Positions 43,503 to 55,219 of a stretch of DNA of 64,000 nucleotides are shown here, in pieces. Every line of letters starts with the position of its first letter. Within the stretch, counting starts at the first letter, position 1. Made by a program: the position numbers and the translations under genes. The DNA lies in NCBI GenBank assembly GCA_032433595.1, contig JASWJB010000244.1, forward strand, positions 1 to 64,000. The letters are read 5' to 3'. The notes beneath the pieces were generated by a model. That model was given only the letters and a program-made list of their open reading frames with translations. It did not search any database and had not been told where the DNA came from. This stretch comes from Conoideocrella luteorostrata. Taxonomy: Eukaryota > Ascomycota > Sordariomycetes > Hypocreales > Clavicipitaceae.

Positions 43503-45079
43503 TCAAATGTAACGACTACGTGCCCTGACTCTGTCCCCGTATTTGTACAGCACCCACGGAACCGGCACCAGTGCCACTGACACAAAGCCCAGCAAGCTGC
43601 TTGCCCAGCCAATGCCAAGACGCGAAAACATTTGCACCGTAAACAACGGAAACGCACCCCCTCCCGCGTACCGGAGGAGACTGTTGGCACTGAGGGCACT
43701 GGCGCCGTGTAGCGAACCGTACGAGTCCATAATGTACAGCGCACCGCTGCTATACACCATGATGTTGCCCACGGCGAACGGCACAGCCGCCACGACCGGG
43801 TTCAACCAATACGCGCCCCTGTCGGCTGCCCATCCGAACCAGAACAGGCTGATTGGATTGCAGACGCAGCCTATCATGGCGCCATAGAGGCGGTGCTCTG
43901 GAGGAACCATGCCGACGCCATGCTTGGTCTGCAGTGCCGGATATGTCCGTCGGTCGATAATAGCCACGGCTGCGAAGCCAATGATGCAGCCCAGTGCGAT
44001 GGAGAGGAAAACAAGCCCCTGCTGACCAGTTGTGAAGCCGTATTGGTTGCTGAATATGTAGGGAAAGGCGGCAAAGAAGCTATAGAACACGGCAAAGTTA
44101 AACGCCATGTAGATGGTCATGAACAGGATAATTGACTCGACAAAGAGCATAACAAAGGGTTTGAGAATAATTCGTTGAATGATGGCTCTTGAGGGGAGTG
44201 AAGTTTTGAATGTCGAGGGTACGCCGTGTTGCTCTGTTTTGCGCGCCCGCTTTTGCAAGATGGTTTTCTTGTAGGTTTCAGATTGAGGAAGACAGTAGAG
44301 GTAGTTGAAGGCAATCATGAAGAGAATCACCCATTCGGGCCAGCGAAAGCCCTTGGCCTCGGTGACAAAGCCGCCGATAATGGGGCCTAGAAAACAATTT
44401 TAGCACAAAACATTCATGTTGGATATTTAACAAACTCATCATGGCGAATCGACTCGTACCCAGAGCTGGACCCAGAAAAGGAGACACAAAGTAAAAGGGA
44501 TAGACAAACCCAGCCAGAGCAGGCTGCCAGATGTCTGCATTTGTGCCCCCTCCCACGGAAACAACTGCGCTACCGAAAAAGCCGGCGAAAAAGCGACAGA
44601 TGGCCAGCGCGGCAAAATTGTGTGCCAGGCCTGCGCCGAGGATGAAGAGGCCAAAGACGGGAATAGTGGTCAGGTAGACAATCCTGCGGCCATAGTGTTC
44701 GCTGACGGGCGCTGCGATGATGGCACCAAGCCCGAGGCCCCAGAGGAAAAGTGAAAGTCCAAGCAAAGACAGGATGCGATGGACTCTGTAATACTGTGAT
44801 ATGTCGTTAACCGCTGGAGTGTATACAGAGGAGGCAAAGGACCTGCGTCATTTAGTATATCTGCGTTTCCTGAGCGACGGAGCGTATACTCAAAACTGAC
44901 ACATTGATGCAGAGAAAGGCGGGAATGCTAGTCGTGTACACTCGCTTCCACATGGGCCAGTTGTAAGGACACTCTGGATCTTCCGGTCCGTTCCAGTCGA
45001 GACTTGTTGAAGACGCTTGCTGCCCAGAATTGGGTGCATTCTCTGTGAGCGACGCACTGTCCATGATGTTGGAAGCCAT
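43503..45079 (-). CDS. MFS drug:H+ antiporter family (DHA1) transporter, three exons
   Basis: Exons 45079-44901, 44842-44460 and 44386-43503 join in phase to 481 residues. The introns are 58 bp (GTCAGT...CGCAG) and 73 bp (GTACGA...TTCTAG). The cytosolic N-terminus has the DPECPYNWPMWKR motif typical of fungal DHA1 carriers. Motif A appears as PVSEHYGRRIVYL, and CRFFAGFFGSAVVSVGGGT and FLGPALGPIIGGF match transmembrane helices 4 and 5. The long basic loop (ETYKKTILQKRARK) sits between the halves, and the second half has six more hydrophobic segments. Proton-driven export of drugs, polyamines or metabolites across the plasma membrane is usual for the group. An in-frame ATG at 45142 would add 21 residues, but the 45079 start fits the family. 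It shares strand with the oxidoreductase/formyltransferase fusion 1.4 kb downstream and may export its product or import its substrate. Confidence 0.85.
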
Positions 45080-45383
45080 GGGCGGCGAGACAATTATTCC
45101 CCACACGAGAGAGGCTTGTGCGAGGAGGATACAAGACCACACGACAGAGGTTTTATTTGCGGAGGCGAGGATGGCTGGTATTCCGAATTGGCGCCCGGGC
45201 TCTTGCGGTCCGAACCGGACCTACCGGGGCTGTCAGATTTGTCTGACTCAATGATCCGAAACCGCATGGGGTCGGTCAAAGTTTGTCCGCCAGATACGGA
45301 GCTGATTTCTTGCGACGACTCGCCACTGTTAACTATTTATAGGATAGCCACAGCATAATAGATAGAGACATAATCTTCTAGTT
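45080..45383. other. Upstream region of the transporter gene
   Basis: About 300 bp of ordinary composition between the transporter start and the retrotransposon. The promoter must be here or interrupted by the element. A TATA-like TATTTATAGG occurs at about 45334. Confidence 0.5.
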
Positions 45384-45586
45384 TGTTGGTGTGGGTTGCA
45401 CAGGGTTGTGCAATGATCTAGATCATTGGCTTCAAAGGTAATATATTAATAATTGTCTGTGTCTATCTAAGAAGAAGAAAAGAAGTTATAGTAGAAGGCA
45501 TAATATCGCTATATAAATATTATAGCTTAAAGGTAACCACGTAACAGTCCTAATAGCTTCCTATTATACTTAGCGGCGTTCTAACA
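45384..45586 (-). repeat. Left LTR (3' LTR of the element), mosaic
   Basis: Up to 45494 it carries the G/C base at all 18 transition differences against the other LTR. From 45511 on it carries the A/T base at all 12. So the outer 110-126 bp are undamaged and the inner 76 or so are RIPped. Confidence 0.9.
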
Positions 45587-48500
45587 CTAGTAATCTCTTC
45601 TTTTTAAAGCTATTGCTAAGTAGTAACTATTATATATATTTATAATAATAAAGCTATTCCCTCCTCCCTATCTTAGTCTATATAACCTATTCTTTTATCC
45701 TAACTTAAAGGGTATTATAATTAATAAAGTGCTTTAAGGCATAATTTAGTAATACCTTTATAAGGGTATTAGTAAGGTTATTATTCTTATTAATCTAGCG
45801 AATCTTATAAAGTTCTCTACGCTTATATAACTAATAAAGGGCTATAATATTTATTATAAAGCGCTTCTCTTTAGTAATACTTAGCTTTATAAGGTATTTA
45901 TATAAGGAATATAAGTTTATATATATAATTATAGGGATTACTAAAAGCTTTAGCTAGTTTATAATAATCTATAAGGTTAATAATAATATATATATAATAT
46001 TTATACTTATAACTATTCTATAGATTTTTAATATAAGTATACTATATATAACTCTCTTACTCTTAGTTAAGCTATAATAAATAATATTATTAGTAAGGGT
46101 AAATTTATTATTATAAGTATTATATAAGTTATTTACTAAAGTAATTATAAACTTAAGCTATAAACTAAGGTTATTATTATTAATAAAGAAGCTATTTATA
46201 AAGATAAAGAGCTTTATAATTATAAAATTAATTTATATAAAAGTAAGGCTATAGTTTAAGGAATTAATTTACTACTAGATTTAGTAATTTAAGTCCTTAA
46301 TATTTTACTCTAAGGGTTCTTAGTGTTATACTATAATTAATAGGTTATAACTAGCTTTAGGTTAGTAAATAAATATAATATATACACTATATATATACTA
46401 CCTTATATATTACTTTATATTACTAGTACTTATTATATAAAGCTTTATGCCTTAGTTCTTTTACTATAAAATAATACTTTTATTAATTAATTTAATAATA
46501 TTACTATTAAAGGTAAGTAAATTACTTATACTAAGAAATTCCTTTAGCTTAGTAAGAAATTTAGCCTTCTTAAGCTAGTTTTCCTCTTATTATAAGAAAT
46601 ATTTATTTAAGAGGCTAAGAGTATTATTAGTTTATATTTTAATATAGCTAAATACTAGGTTTTTTACTATTATAACTAATAAGCATAGGTTATATATAAA
46701 AGTTATTATTTAAAGCTTTTCTCTATAATATATATAATATATAGCTTACTAATATATACTAGCTTTAGTAATTCTATATAGTAGCTTTTTAATATATATA
46801 ATAATTCTAGTAAGGTGCTTATTATAAATTTAGCTAAGTAAGTATACTAGGATTATATGCCTTAGGTTTATTATAAATTATATATATACTTATATAATAT
46901 TATAAATCTAAAGAGAGAGGCTTTTTATAAGAAAAAAGGGTATAAGTACTAATATAAGCCTTTAACTAGCTTATTAAATAATAAGGGATTATATAAAAAT
47001 AACTTCCTTCTTATTATTTATATACCCTTAAATAATAAGCCTTAATTTCTTATATAAATATACTAAATCCTTGCCTTTAACCTTATTAATAATATATAAC
47101 TTAAAAATCTATATATTTTAATATTACTTCTTATTATATTTAATAAAATTAAACACATTATATTAAATAAAGGTATTTATCTTTACTTATATAAAATATT
47201 TAAAGAGAGTACTTAAAGTTATAATTTTTCCTTTTTTCTAAAGCTTTATTATAAGTTTAGTATTTAATTACTTTTTTTATAATAAAAAGCCTTATATTAA
47301 GAGAAAATTCTAAAGTCTTTAAGGTTTACTATTAATAATAATTTTATTTTATATAGAATTCTTTTATATAGAATTTTAAGTAAGCTCTTTTACTTAATTA
47401 GAATTTTAATAATAAAGCTTAATAGTAATTAAATAGAATTAATAAGGTTCTTATAAAAGCTTAAGAGTATAGGTCTTGCTATAAATTATAAGTAATTTAT
47501 AAGGGCCTTACTAGCTATGTTTTTCTTACTATACTTATATAAATAACTAAAGAGAGAAGTTTAATATAGGTATTATATTTAGATTATTTTAGGCATTTAA
47601 GGCATTAGTAACTTACCTATAAGCCTAAATTTATTATATTTTATTAGTAGCTTTTTATATAGTTTTAGCTTATTATATAATATTAAGTAAAGGTACTAAA
47701 TTTATAGTTATTTATAAATATAAGCTAAATACTAAGAGAGTTAGTACTAAACTATTTAGTTTAGTAGTATTATTAATAGCCTTAATAGCTAATTAGAGAG
47801 CTACTTCTAGGCCTATATCTTCTTCCTTATAGATAATATTATATATATACTTAAGGGGTATGTAATATCTTTTTACTTTATTAATACTATAATACGCTTC
47901 TATAGGCACTTCCTTAATAAAAATAGCTATTAAATTAGTAAGCTACTTAAATTTAGTAAAATAGAAGTTAGTCTTAGTATTTATAGTAATATTATTTAGG
48001 GGTCCTAAATAAGTATTTATTTAGTAAAGCTATAAGGCCTTCTATATATACTAGGTAAAAAGGTCTTATAGGAAGTATACTATATTAAATAATATAGCTA
48101 TATTAATAGTATATAAGACTAAGCAATTAATATTATTTTTATACATAAAATATATAATATTAATTAAAATCTTATAATTAAAATAATAATTATTATAAAT
48201 AATAAATTTAAATTATATAGGTATTAGTATATATATTTAGTATTAGTAGTAAATTCTTATTAACTCCTTTAATACTATTATCTTTACTAGGTAGCTTACT
48301 TACTAAAGTACCTTATAAAGCTACTATATAAAAGAATAACTAAACTTATAATATACACGCTATAATTCTATCTTTATAAGATAATTCTAGGTAAGGGATT
48401 ACTCCTTTTAGTCTTTAAAAAGCATTTATAAATAACCTTATTTATATATAATAAGTATAGTAATATTACCTTATTAGAGAATATTATAGATATTATTAAA

Positions 48501-51123
48501 TTAAATCTATAGGGTATTTATATTAGTAAGGCATAATAAGAAGGGTATATTTACTTAGATTATATAAAATAGAATTAATCTAAAGGGTATTAGGATAGTA
48601 ATTACACTAATTAACTAAATAAGGCTTTTATTACTAAATTATATAAAAGCGTTAGTAATAGTAGTATTTATTATAATAAATAGAAGTAAGCGTTAAAAAG
48701 CAAGGAATTAAAGGTATCTTGCTATAAAAAGGCTAGTAGCGCTAGAATTAGGCATAATGCCTTAGAACACTATTAAGGAATATCTTTCTTTTAAGGTAAA
48801 TACTATAGTAAGTATATTTAGTAACTATACCTATAAGTAGAGGTCTTTCTTTATTAGGGCATCCGTTATAGCCTAATTAGCTAGGATTCTAGTAACTAAT
48901 TATTTATTATAAATACTATTAGTAAAGTATAGCGTGTGTAGCTAATTATTATTATCTTTATCTATAGAATTATCTTCCTTAATAAGATATTAGCTATAAG
49001 TATTATTAAAGGCGTTAAGGTCCTTATAACTTTTGTATAAAGCAAGGAATTAAGTATATACTAGTAGGGTATGTTTTTAGCCTTATTACTGCTTCTTATA
49101 GTGTTAATAAGCTTATTTTCTCTTTTCTAGTAAGTGCTTTATTAACTAGTAATTCTCCTTCTTATAAATATAGTATTTTTTTATATAAGTGCTTCTTTTA
49201 TAAGGGTTTTAGTTATAGTTATTATTATTATATCTTTAGTTAGTCTAAAATTAACTATATTTAGGTTATTTAGCTAGGAATTAATTTTACTATTACTACT
49301 ATTAATTTAGTTAATAATATAAGGTAATTTTAATTATATTTTAAAGCTAGTAATAAACTTCTTTATATATAAGTACTAAGTTAAAGAGGCAAAGATTATA
49401 TTCTTTAACACTATAGTAAGCACTAAGCACTTAGTTATAAAGGGCTTTATTTAATTAATATACTATAGATATTACTTATTAAATTTATATAAGCTTAATA
49501 AAGAGTATTTTAAGGTATTTTATCTTTACTTTATTAAAGTATATATAAATTAGCTATAGTAAAGTTATATTATATTATTTAGCTAAATAAGTTTATTATA
49601 TTTCTTTAGTCTTAAAGTGTTACTTAAGGCATTAAATTATAGGCTTAAGGCTTTATTATTATTATATACTATATATTTAATTAAGAAAAAAGGTTAAGGC
49701 TTTTCCCTTAAGTATTATAAAGAGTATATTAATAAGCTAAGATTCTAGAATTTTAACCTTTTAGTAACTAAGCTAAAAGACTTAAAGCTTTTAATTTAAA
49801 ATATTATACTTTTTATTACTAAATTTTATCTTTTTTATATATATTTTTATAAGGTTTATATATTACTTTAGGGAAAGTATATATATAGGGATAATAATAA
49901 GGTTAAGAATAAAGTTAAGAATAAGGCTATATATATATATATAAGCAAAAGTAAGTATAAAAGTAAGCCTTTAAGTAGCTTATAAAGGAATTTAAATATT
50001 TTATAGTAAAATTTAAATATCTCTAAGGAAGCTAAGATTTTATATAAGGTCTTAAAAGGTCTTACTTTATAAGGTAATTTTCTTAATATTATTAAGGGAC
50101 TAAAATTAAAAGGTAAGTTATTAAGTAATTATTATAAGGTTTTTATTAATTAAATTACTATTTTCCTTAATAAAAACACTATATAATTAAAGATATTTAT
50201 AAAGGTATCTCTTTACTTATATAAATACTTTAAAGAAAGTCTTCTTTAGCTAATTTTTAAAGTTACACTAGAATTCTTATTATAAGTGCTATTTAGTAAG
50301 GTTCTTATTATAATAATACTTAATAAAGAACTTAATAAAAAACCTTATTTATTACTTTATAATTTTATTACTTTTAGGGTAAAATCCTATATAATTACTT
50401 TATATACTAGAGTTAATATATAAAAGAAGCTTTTATAAAATTAATATAATTATAATAAAATTAAAGAATTATTAAGAACTAAATACTTATAAGGGACTAA
50501 GGGAAAGTATTATAATAAAAATAATAATAAAATATAGCTTAATAGCTTAAAGCTAAAGTATATATATAACTAATATTTATATAAAAAGAAAAGAGGAAAT
50601 AATAAAAGAGTAAATATAAAGTAAGAGAAGGTAAATAAAGTAATTAAATAATATCCTTAATAATAAGAAAATATTATATAAATTATATAATTATTAAGAA
50701 TAAGTAAAAAGTATAAAATTATATAATAAGTATTATTAGTAAAATATACTATATATCTCTTATTCTTAAAGAGAAAAAAAAAAGGGAAAGTTAGGGATTA
50801 TAATATAAAATATATAATAAATACTTTATAAGCTTATACTTATTTATATAAATACTAAAATATTATATATATTAATATTTATCTATAGATTTAAGGTTTT
50901 TATGTTTATAAGCTTATGCTTATTTATATAGATAAAATATTTATTATATATATTAATATTTATTTATAGGGTTATAATAGCCTTATTAGCATAGGTTTTC
51001 TAGTAGTAAATAGATATATAGGTTAATAGATTAATAGTAACCTAATATACTAAAAAATGCTATCTCTTCTAATAACCTTGCTAATTTATAGTATTCTTAG
51101 TAGTAAAGGTGTAATTTACCACT
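45587..51123. other. RIPped internal region, no gene
   Basis: Very A+T-rich throughout, TATATA and TTATAA runs dominating. Stops occur in all frames every few codons. Apart from the RNase H tail near 45.7 kb I can read no domain by eye. Confidence 0.85.
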
Positions 51124-51326
51124 AATTAGTGTAGGTTATATAGAGTTATATAATAATCTAGATTATTAGCTTTAAAGGTAATATATTAATAATTATCTAT
51201 GTTTATCTAAGAAGAAGAAAAGAAGTTATAGTAAAAGGCATAATATCGCTGTATAAATATTGTGGCTTAAAGGTGACCACGTGACGGTCCCAACAGCTTC
51301 CTATTGTGCTTGGCGGCGTTCCAACA
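51124..51326 (-). repeat. Right LTR (5' LTR of the element), mosaic
   Basis: Mirror image of the left LTR: A/T (damaged) at all differences up to 51234, G/C (intact) at all differences from 51251. Read on the minus strand it opens TGTTGGAACGCCGCC and has a TATA-like TTTATACAGC about 80 bases in. Confidence 0.9.
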
Positions 51327-51678
51327 GTTGGCTTAACGCAAACACCCACCACACACGTACGCTTGTGTCTCACATAACCAGCGACAGTAACTTTAATTCT
51401 GTGAAGGGACTTAATTAAGCCTAAATTAATTCGTAGACCTCTCGTACACGCTAAGATTAAATAGTCTATTAATTAAATCGTAGGAATAAGAGTGCGGTTA
51501 CTTATTAAATATAAAGAATAAGCATAATAATACGAGGACAGCGTTCCCGTCGAGGACATAATTTAATTCTAAAGGAGCAAGCAATTAAATTTGCGCTAAC
51601 AATGCATGTGTCGATGATGACTACCCTAAGCAAGCAGGCTAAAACTCTCGAATGCTCATGATGGCACATAACGCAACA
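51327..51678 (-). mobile_element. LTR-like element, family B, copy 3 (interrupted by the copia element)
   Basis: On the minus strand it starts TGTTGCGTTATGTGCC at 51678, with TCATGAGCAT shared with copy 1 (26 of 28 bases). The rest, with several TTAAT-rich tracts, runs up to the copia LTR at 51326. The copia element therefore seems to have landed inside or at the edge of this older LTR. Homology beyond the first 28 bases is not visible by eye. Confidence 0.5.
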
Positions 51679-51845
51679 TGCGAGCGGCGTCCGACCGAGG
51701 CGATCCTTCGCCTCAACATCGGCGCCATTATTGAGGAGTAGCTGTAGGACGGTCATTTGGCCGCTTGAGGAGGCTCGCGTTAGCGACGCCTTCACGTCGG
51801 CGATCTTGTTGAGCAGCAGCCGGACTATAGTCTCCCGCCTGTTTA
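51679..51845 (-). pseudogene. Ankyrin-repeat gene fragment cut by an LTR
   Basis: Minus strand: ETIVRLLLNKIADVKASL, then GQMTVLQLLLNNGADVEAKD and RLGRTPLA, where the ankyrin consensus should continue but the LTR start TGTTGCG takes over. The frame runs on into the LTR by chance. Upstream (51845 and beyond) the repeat is lost in another frame. Confidence 0.7.
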
Positions 51846-53184
51846 TGTTGGATAGAACACTAGGAGACGTCGAAGACTAGGGAATGCCGATATGCTAGGA
51901 AAGGCTGTAGCCTCGGTGGGGCCGACGATAAGAAGAATAGGTGCCAGAGGCAGGAAGGAGAGCAAGCATAAAAGGAAGCTTATGGACGGGAATTGGAAGA
52001 GGAGATCAGATCATCTATCATCATCAATCATGATCGTCAATATTCATCAATTTACATGCTTATTAATTTCCCTTCCAATTCAATTCCATACTGTCGCTTC
52101 CAACAGTTTAAGGCAGCCCAAGGGAGCGCCGTCTCACCGCTGTAGTGTGTGAGTTCTAGCGAGGACAAAGAAGGAACGAGCGCGAGATTCTCAGGGCGCC
52201 ATCCTTCGAAATTGCCGTCTACACATTCAAGGAACATGCTCCACGAGCCAATTTCATCATTTGCTCTCGCACACATTTTTTACACTTTTTGTGTATTTGA
52301 CAACTCGTTTTATTGTTTAATGTGAATGTGGTTCGTCAAGTACTCATGCACGCCTAACCCACCTTACTGACCTTCTCCTGTTCTGTATAATCATGTGATA
52401 CAACGGACATTTCTGGTACAGCGGTTATGAAAGTGGAGAGTACAATACCACCAACACGTCTTGTCACCGGATTTAGAAGCCCGTGGAATCAGCCAGGCAA
52501 GTTGTGCAAGCTTTCAAGCAGCTTCAATAAGCGGTAAGAATTTTGGTTATGAATCTGCCATAAGGGGGAGGGGGTTTCAGTTTATCTGGATGAATCCAAT
52601 GTGTACAAAACAGCAGCATACATGGATCTTTTAAGTGAAAATTGCAGACGTTAAAGCTGCTTAGCCTGGCTAGCCCTACTCTCCGTGCAGAACGTGCGCC
52701 TATCCCTCATGATGGCAGATTTGGCGGGTAAGGATTAAGACGAAAGAAATCTGTCATCCGACGCTCACCAAATAACTGCACGTTCCCGCTTACCCAATGA
52801 TTTCGTATTTCTACACGCCAGGTCCTCTGTCTGCTGCACTTCGACCTGGTCATCCCAAATACCTTTTCCTCCTGCCAATGTTTTGCCACAGCCGATGTCG
52901 AGCTAGCGCTTTTCATGCATCGTCCTATCTTCAGCCACTCATGTTTGAGAATCTAGTAAGCTAATGCGGGAGGCCGGGAAAAAAAAATAAGAGGGATGTA
53001 GATGTATCTCTTGATTTCATACGCAAACGGAGTCGGGCTGAAATAGTAAATTGTCAAATATAGGCCGGCCAAGCCTATCTGTTTTATTCTAGCATACTTT
53101 AACCTTCTATTAACTGCGAAGCCTGAAGCCGTCCCATAGAAATCAACATTGCATCACGTCTCGCCTCCTGCTTTATCATTGATC
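51846..53184. other. Intergenic, nothing recognised
   Basis: Only short frames without motif. The last 150 bp serve as the upstream region of the gene at 53185. Confidence 0.5.
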
Positions 53185-53787
53185 ATGTCTTCTCCTTCAA
53201 GCATTCAAGACTCCGCAAATGCCTTTCTTGCCAACTTCGATCAACTTAGGCCCCAGCTCCGAAACCAGAATTTCCGGCACGAAAACTTATCTCAGACCGA
53301 GCAACTCAGAAATATCGTCGAGGCCTTGGCCAACGTGATTTCTCTTCGTGAAGAGGCCGCTACGGCTACTCCAGGAGGAGAGTCGAAAACAACGCCGAAT
53401 GGCAATTGGATTGGTCAACTGAACGGTATGCAACGCCCCATTTTTTTTAAAAAAAAAAAACGTTAAGCTGCCTACAATGATTCCAACATAATCCATCAGA
53501 TTTGTGCCAATCTCGGGCGTTGGATTTTCCAACGTACCAGGAGGAAGGAGTGGTAGTTGGCTGCGGGATCCAATGGCGTTATTCCTGTACTTTGCCCGAC
53601 CAACTCGTGCCAAATGGTGGAACTAGCACGTTTACTGGCGATGTAGCCAAGCAGAAGAAGGTGAGTTGCGCACATGTCTGTCAGAATTAGACGATACAAC
53701 AATGCTGATGTCGCAAGTTAGATGGCTAAACAGAGCGCAGCGCAGCGTGCCTTTAGTCATGGTGCTGCTGCATCTATGAGAGCCTAG
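53185..53787 (+). CDS. Small protein of unknown function, three exons
   Basis: Exons 53185-53425, 53500-53660 and 53722-53787 join in phase to 155 residues. The introns are 74 bp (GTATGC...ATCAG) and 61 bp (GTGAGT...GTTAG with a GCTGATG branch-like site). The protein has a helical N-terminal third (SIQDSANAFLANFDQLRPQL, LRNIVEALANVISLREE), then QSRALDFPTYQEEGVVVGC and a small Ser/Ala-rich end. No signal peptide or membrane segment. It converges with the zinc-finger gene on the minus strand, the ends being 170 bp apart. I do not recognise the family. The support is the consistent splicing and the lack of stops. Confidence 0.6.
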
Positions 53788-53956
53788 GCTACTTTATGTC
53801 AGTATGAGTGTGAGTTTTCACAGACTTTTGTAGTTGCAGATATATAATATTATTAAATCCCCATTCTTGCGATGTTTAGTCGAATATTTGTGTGATGGAG
53901 ATAATCCAACGTTGTGACAATAATTTGACTTCAATGTTCATATTTGACTACCTAAC

Positions 53957-54750
53957 CTACTTCTCATGACGCTTACAATTATCCTTCCTGGTAAAGTTCT
54001 TGCTGCAACAATGGCAAGTCTTACCTAATGGCCCATATCCGTATTGCGAAGCCAAGGTTTTGTGCCAAGCCGCCATATGTCTCTGGATCTCTCTTGTGCC
54101 AGAAAACCCCCTTTTCGGACAAGATGGCACCGGACACTGCTTATGTTGTTCTAAATGTACACTGGCAAACGGCATTAGCCTCAAAACACGCTCATTTCTG
54201 TAACTGGGTAGGTACATACTCCAACATGCTCTCATTTAGCGCTTGATATGCACACCCTTTCCAGGTGCACTTAAGCCTCCTTTTCCTCTTTCCTGATTAC
54301 AGATGTCAACAGAGACAAATCGGCACAACATTAGCGAGAATCTCTAGTAAAAAACGACTTACGATATGTTGGCGACGTAGACATGGTGAGGCTCCTCACT
54401 TCCAGCGCTGCTGTATCATCATCCAGAACGCTAGAACCCTGCGGCTGCGTCTGCACCTCATGATCCGCTCAGGCATTACATGAAGGCATCAGCAGCTCGG
54501 CAACGGCGGATATGGGATTGGTCCCAGTCTGCAGGAGGGCTGGATCAATACATGACAACTCTTCGCTGGAAGCCAACGAATTGGATGCTTCATGACCGTG
54601 TGCTACCGGCTGCGGCGAGTGTTTCGATGAACAAGGGCCGTCATCCTCCCACAACGGTGGATCTTGCATGCCGTCTCGGAAGGGTCCATGCCTTCTTTTG
54701 GAAGCGTCATGAAAGAAAGGGTCCCACATGTTCAGTTCCACAAAGGTCAT
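53957..54750 (-). CDS. C2H2 zinc-finger protein, exon structure unresolved
   Basis: The 3' exon (about 54197-53957) encodes CPVPSCPKRGFSGTREIQRH followed by MAAWH, and then CHCCSKNFTRKDNCKRH, two C2H2-type fingers, the second cut short by a stop. The 5' exon starts at the ATG 54750 (MTFVELNMWDPFF) and runs to about 54490, Ser/Pro/Asp-rich with LSCIDPALLQTGTNP, as in fungal finger proteins. The middle (54490-54198) must hold one or two introns. A donor GTAATG at about 54489, a strong GTAAGT at about 54363 and an acceptor TTACAG at 54198 are visible, but I found no combination that gives a clean frame with good sites. It may be a DNA-binding regulator or a decaying one. Confidence 0.5.
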
Positions 54751-55219
54751 GGTAATAGAAAGACTGAAAGATAAGGAAGTCACCACTGTGCAAACACCCT
54801 CTGTGGCCCCAGGCCAAGAGAATAATAAATGGAAATCAAATAGACAAGGAACGATGACTCCCTTAGATATTTAGATAAATGTTTTCTACTCTTGGCGAGC
54901 GAAAGAAGAAGGCCTAGACTGCAAGGCGAGAAAAAAAGCGAGAAAAAAAAAACGAAAAGGAAGAGAAAAGTTACGGGGACACGTGGCATATCAGGATTGG
55001 CGCGAGCAGTCACCAACACTTTAGCAAAACGCCTCCTACAACAAAGTCAGCCAATCGCAGCATCTGGCCTGGTGCATATGGATAAAACAGGGTCGAGTCA
55101 AACGGCGAGACATCCGCATTTCAGTGTTTGTTCACAAAGGATGTATACGCTACGTTATTCCATGGTTAGTTTATCCCACTTTCGCAACGAACATCCACTT
55201 CTAAGCACCTTGGACCCAC
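54751..55219. other. Intergenic with a poly-purine tract
   Basis: GAGAAAAAAAGCGAGAAAAAAAAAACG-type purine tract at about 54925-54965. No gene seen. Confidence 0.5.

Larger units (their letters stand above)
45384..51326 (-). mobile_element. Complete but RIP-destroyed Ty1/copia-type LTR retrotransposon
   Basis: Two 203-bp LTRs (45384-45586 and 51124-51326, constant offset 5740) bracket 5.5 kb of extreme A+T content with no open frame. The outer ends are TGTTGG and CCAACA. On the minus strand, about 45800-45690, the remains of a copia RNase H tail can be read. In the frame, with stops where Trp or Arg codons would be, the run LTNTLIKVLLNYALKHFIN stands where living elements have the (N)PADAxTK...ALxxFI motif. 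So transcription ran right to left, and the right LTR is the 5' LTR. Almost all C's in CpA and G's in TpG are gone, the classical RIP pattern. No clear target-site duplication is visible (left flank TAGTT, right flank GTTGG). Confidence 0.9.

Noticed and set aside
47820..47860. Possible reverse-transcriptase (I/F)-D-D motif on the plus strand of the RIPped element
   Set aside because: The spacing is one residue off and the RNase H tail shows that the coding strand is the minus strand.
45379..51331. Target-site duplication of the copia element
   Set aside because: TAGTT on the left and GTTGG on the right do not match. CAGTT/TAGTT could match only if the LTR ended before its CA, which the LTR alignment contradicts.
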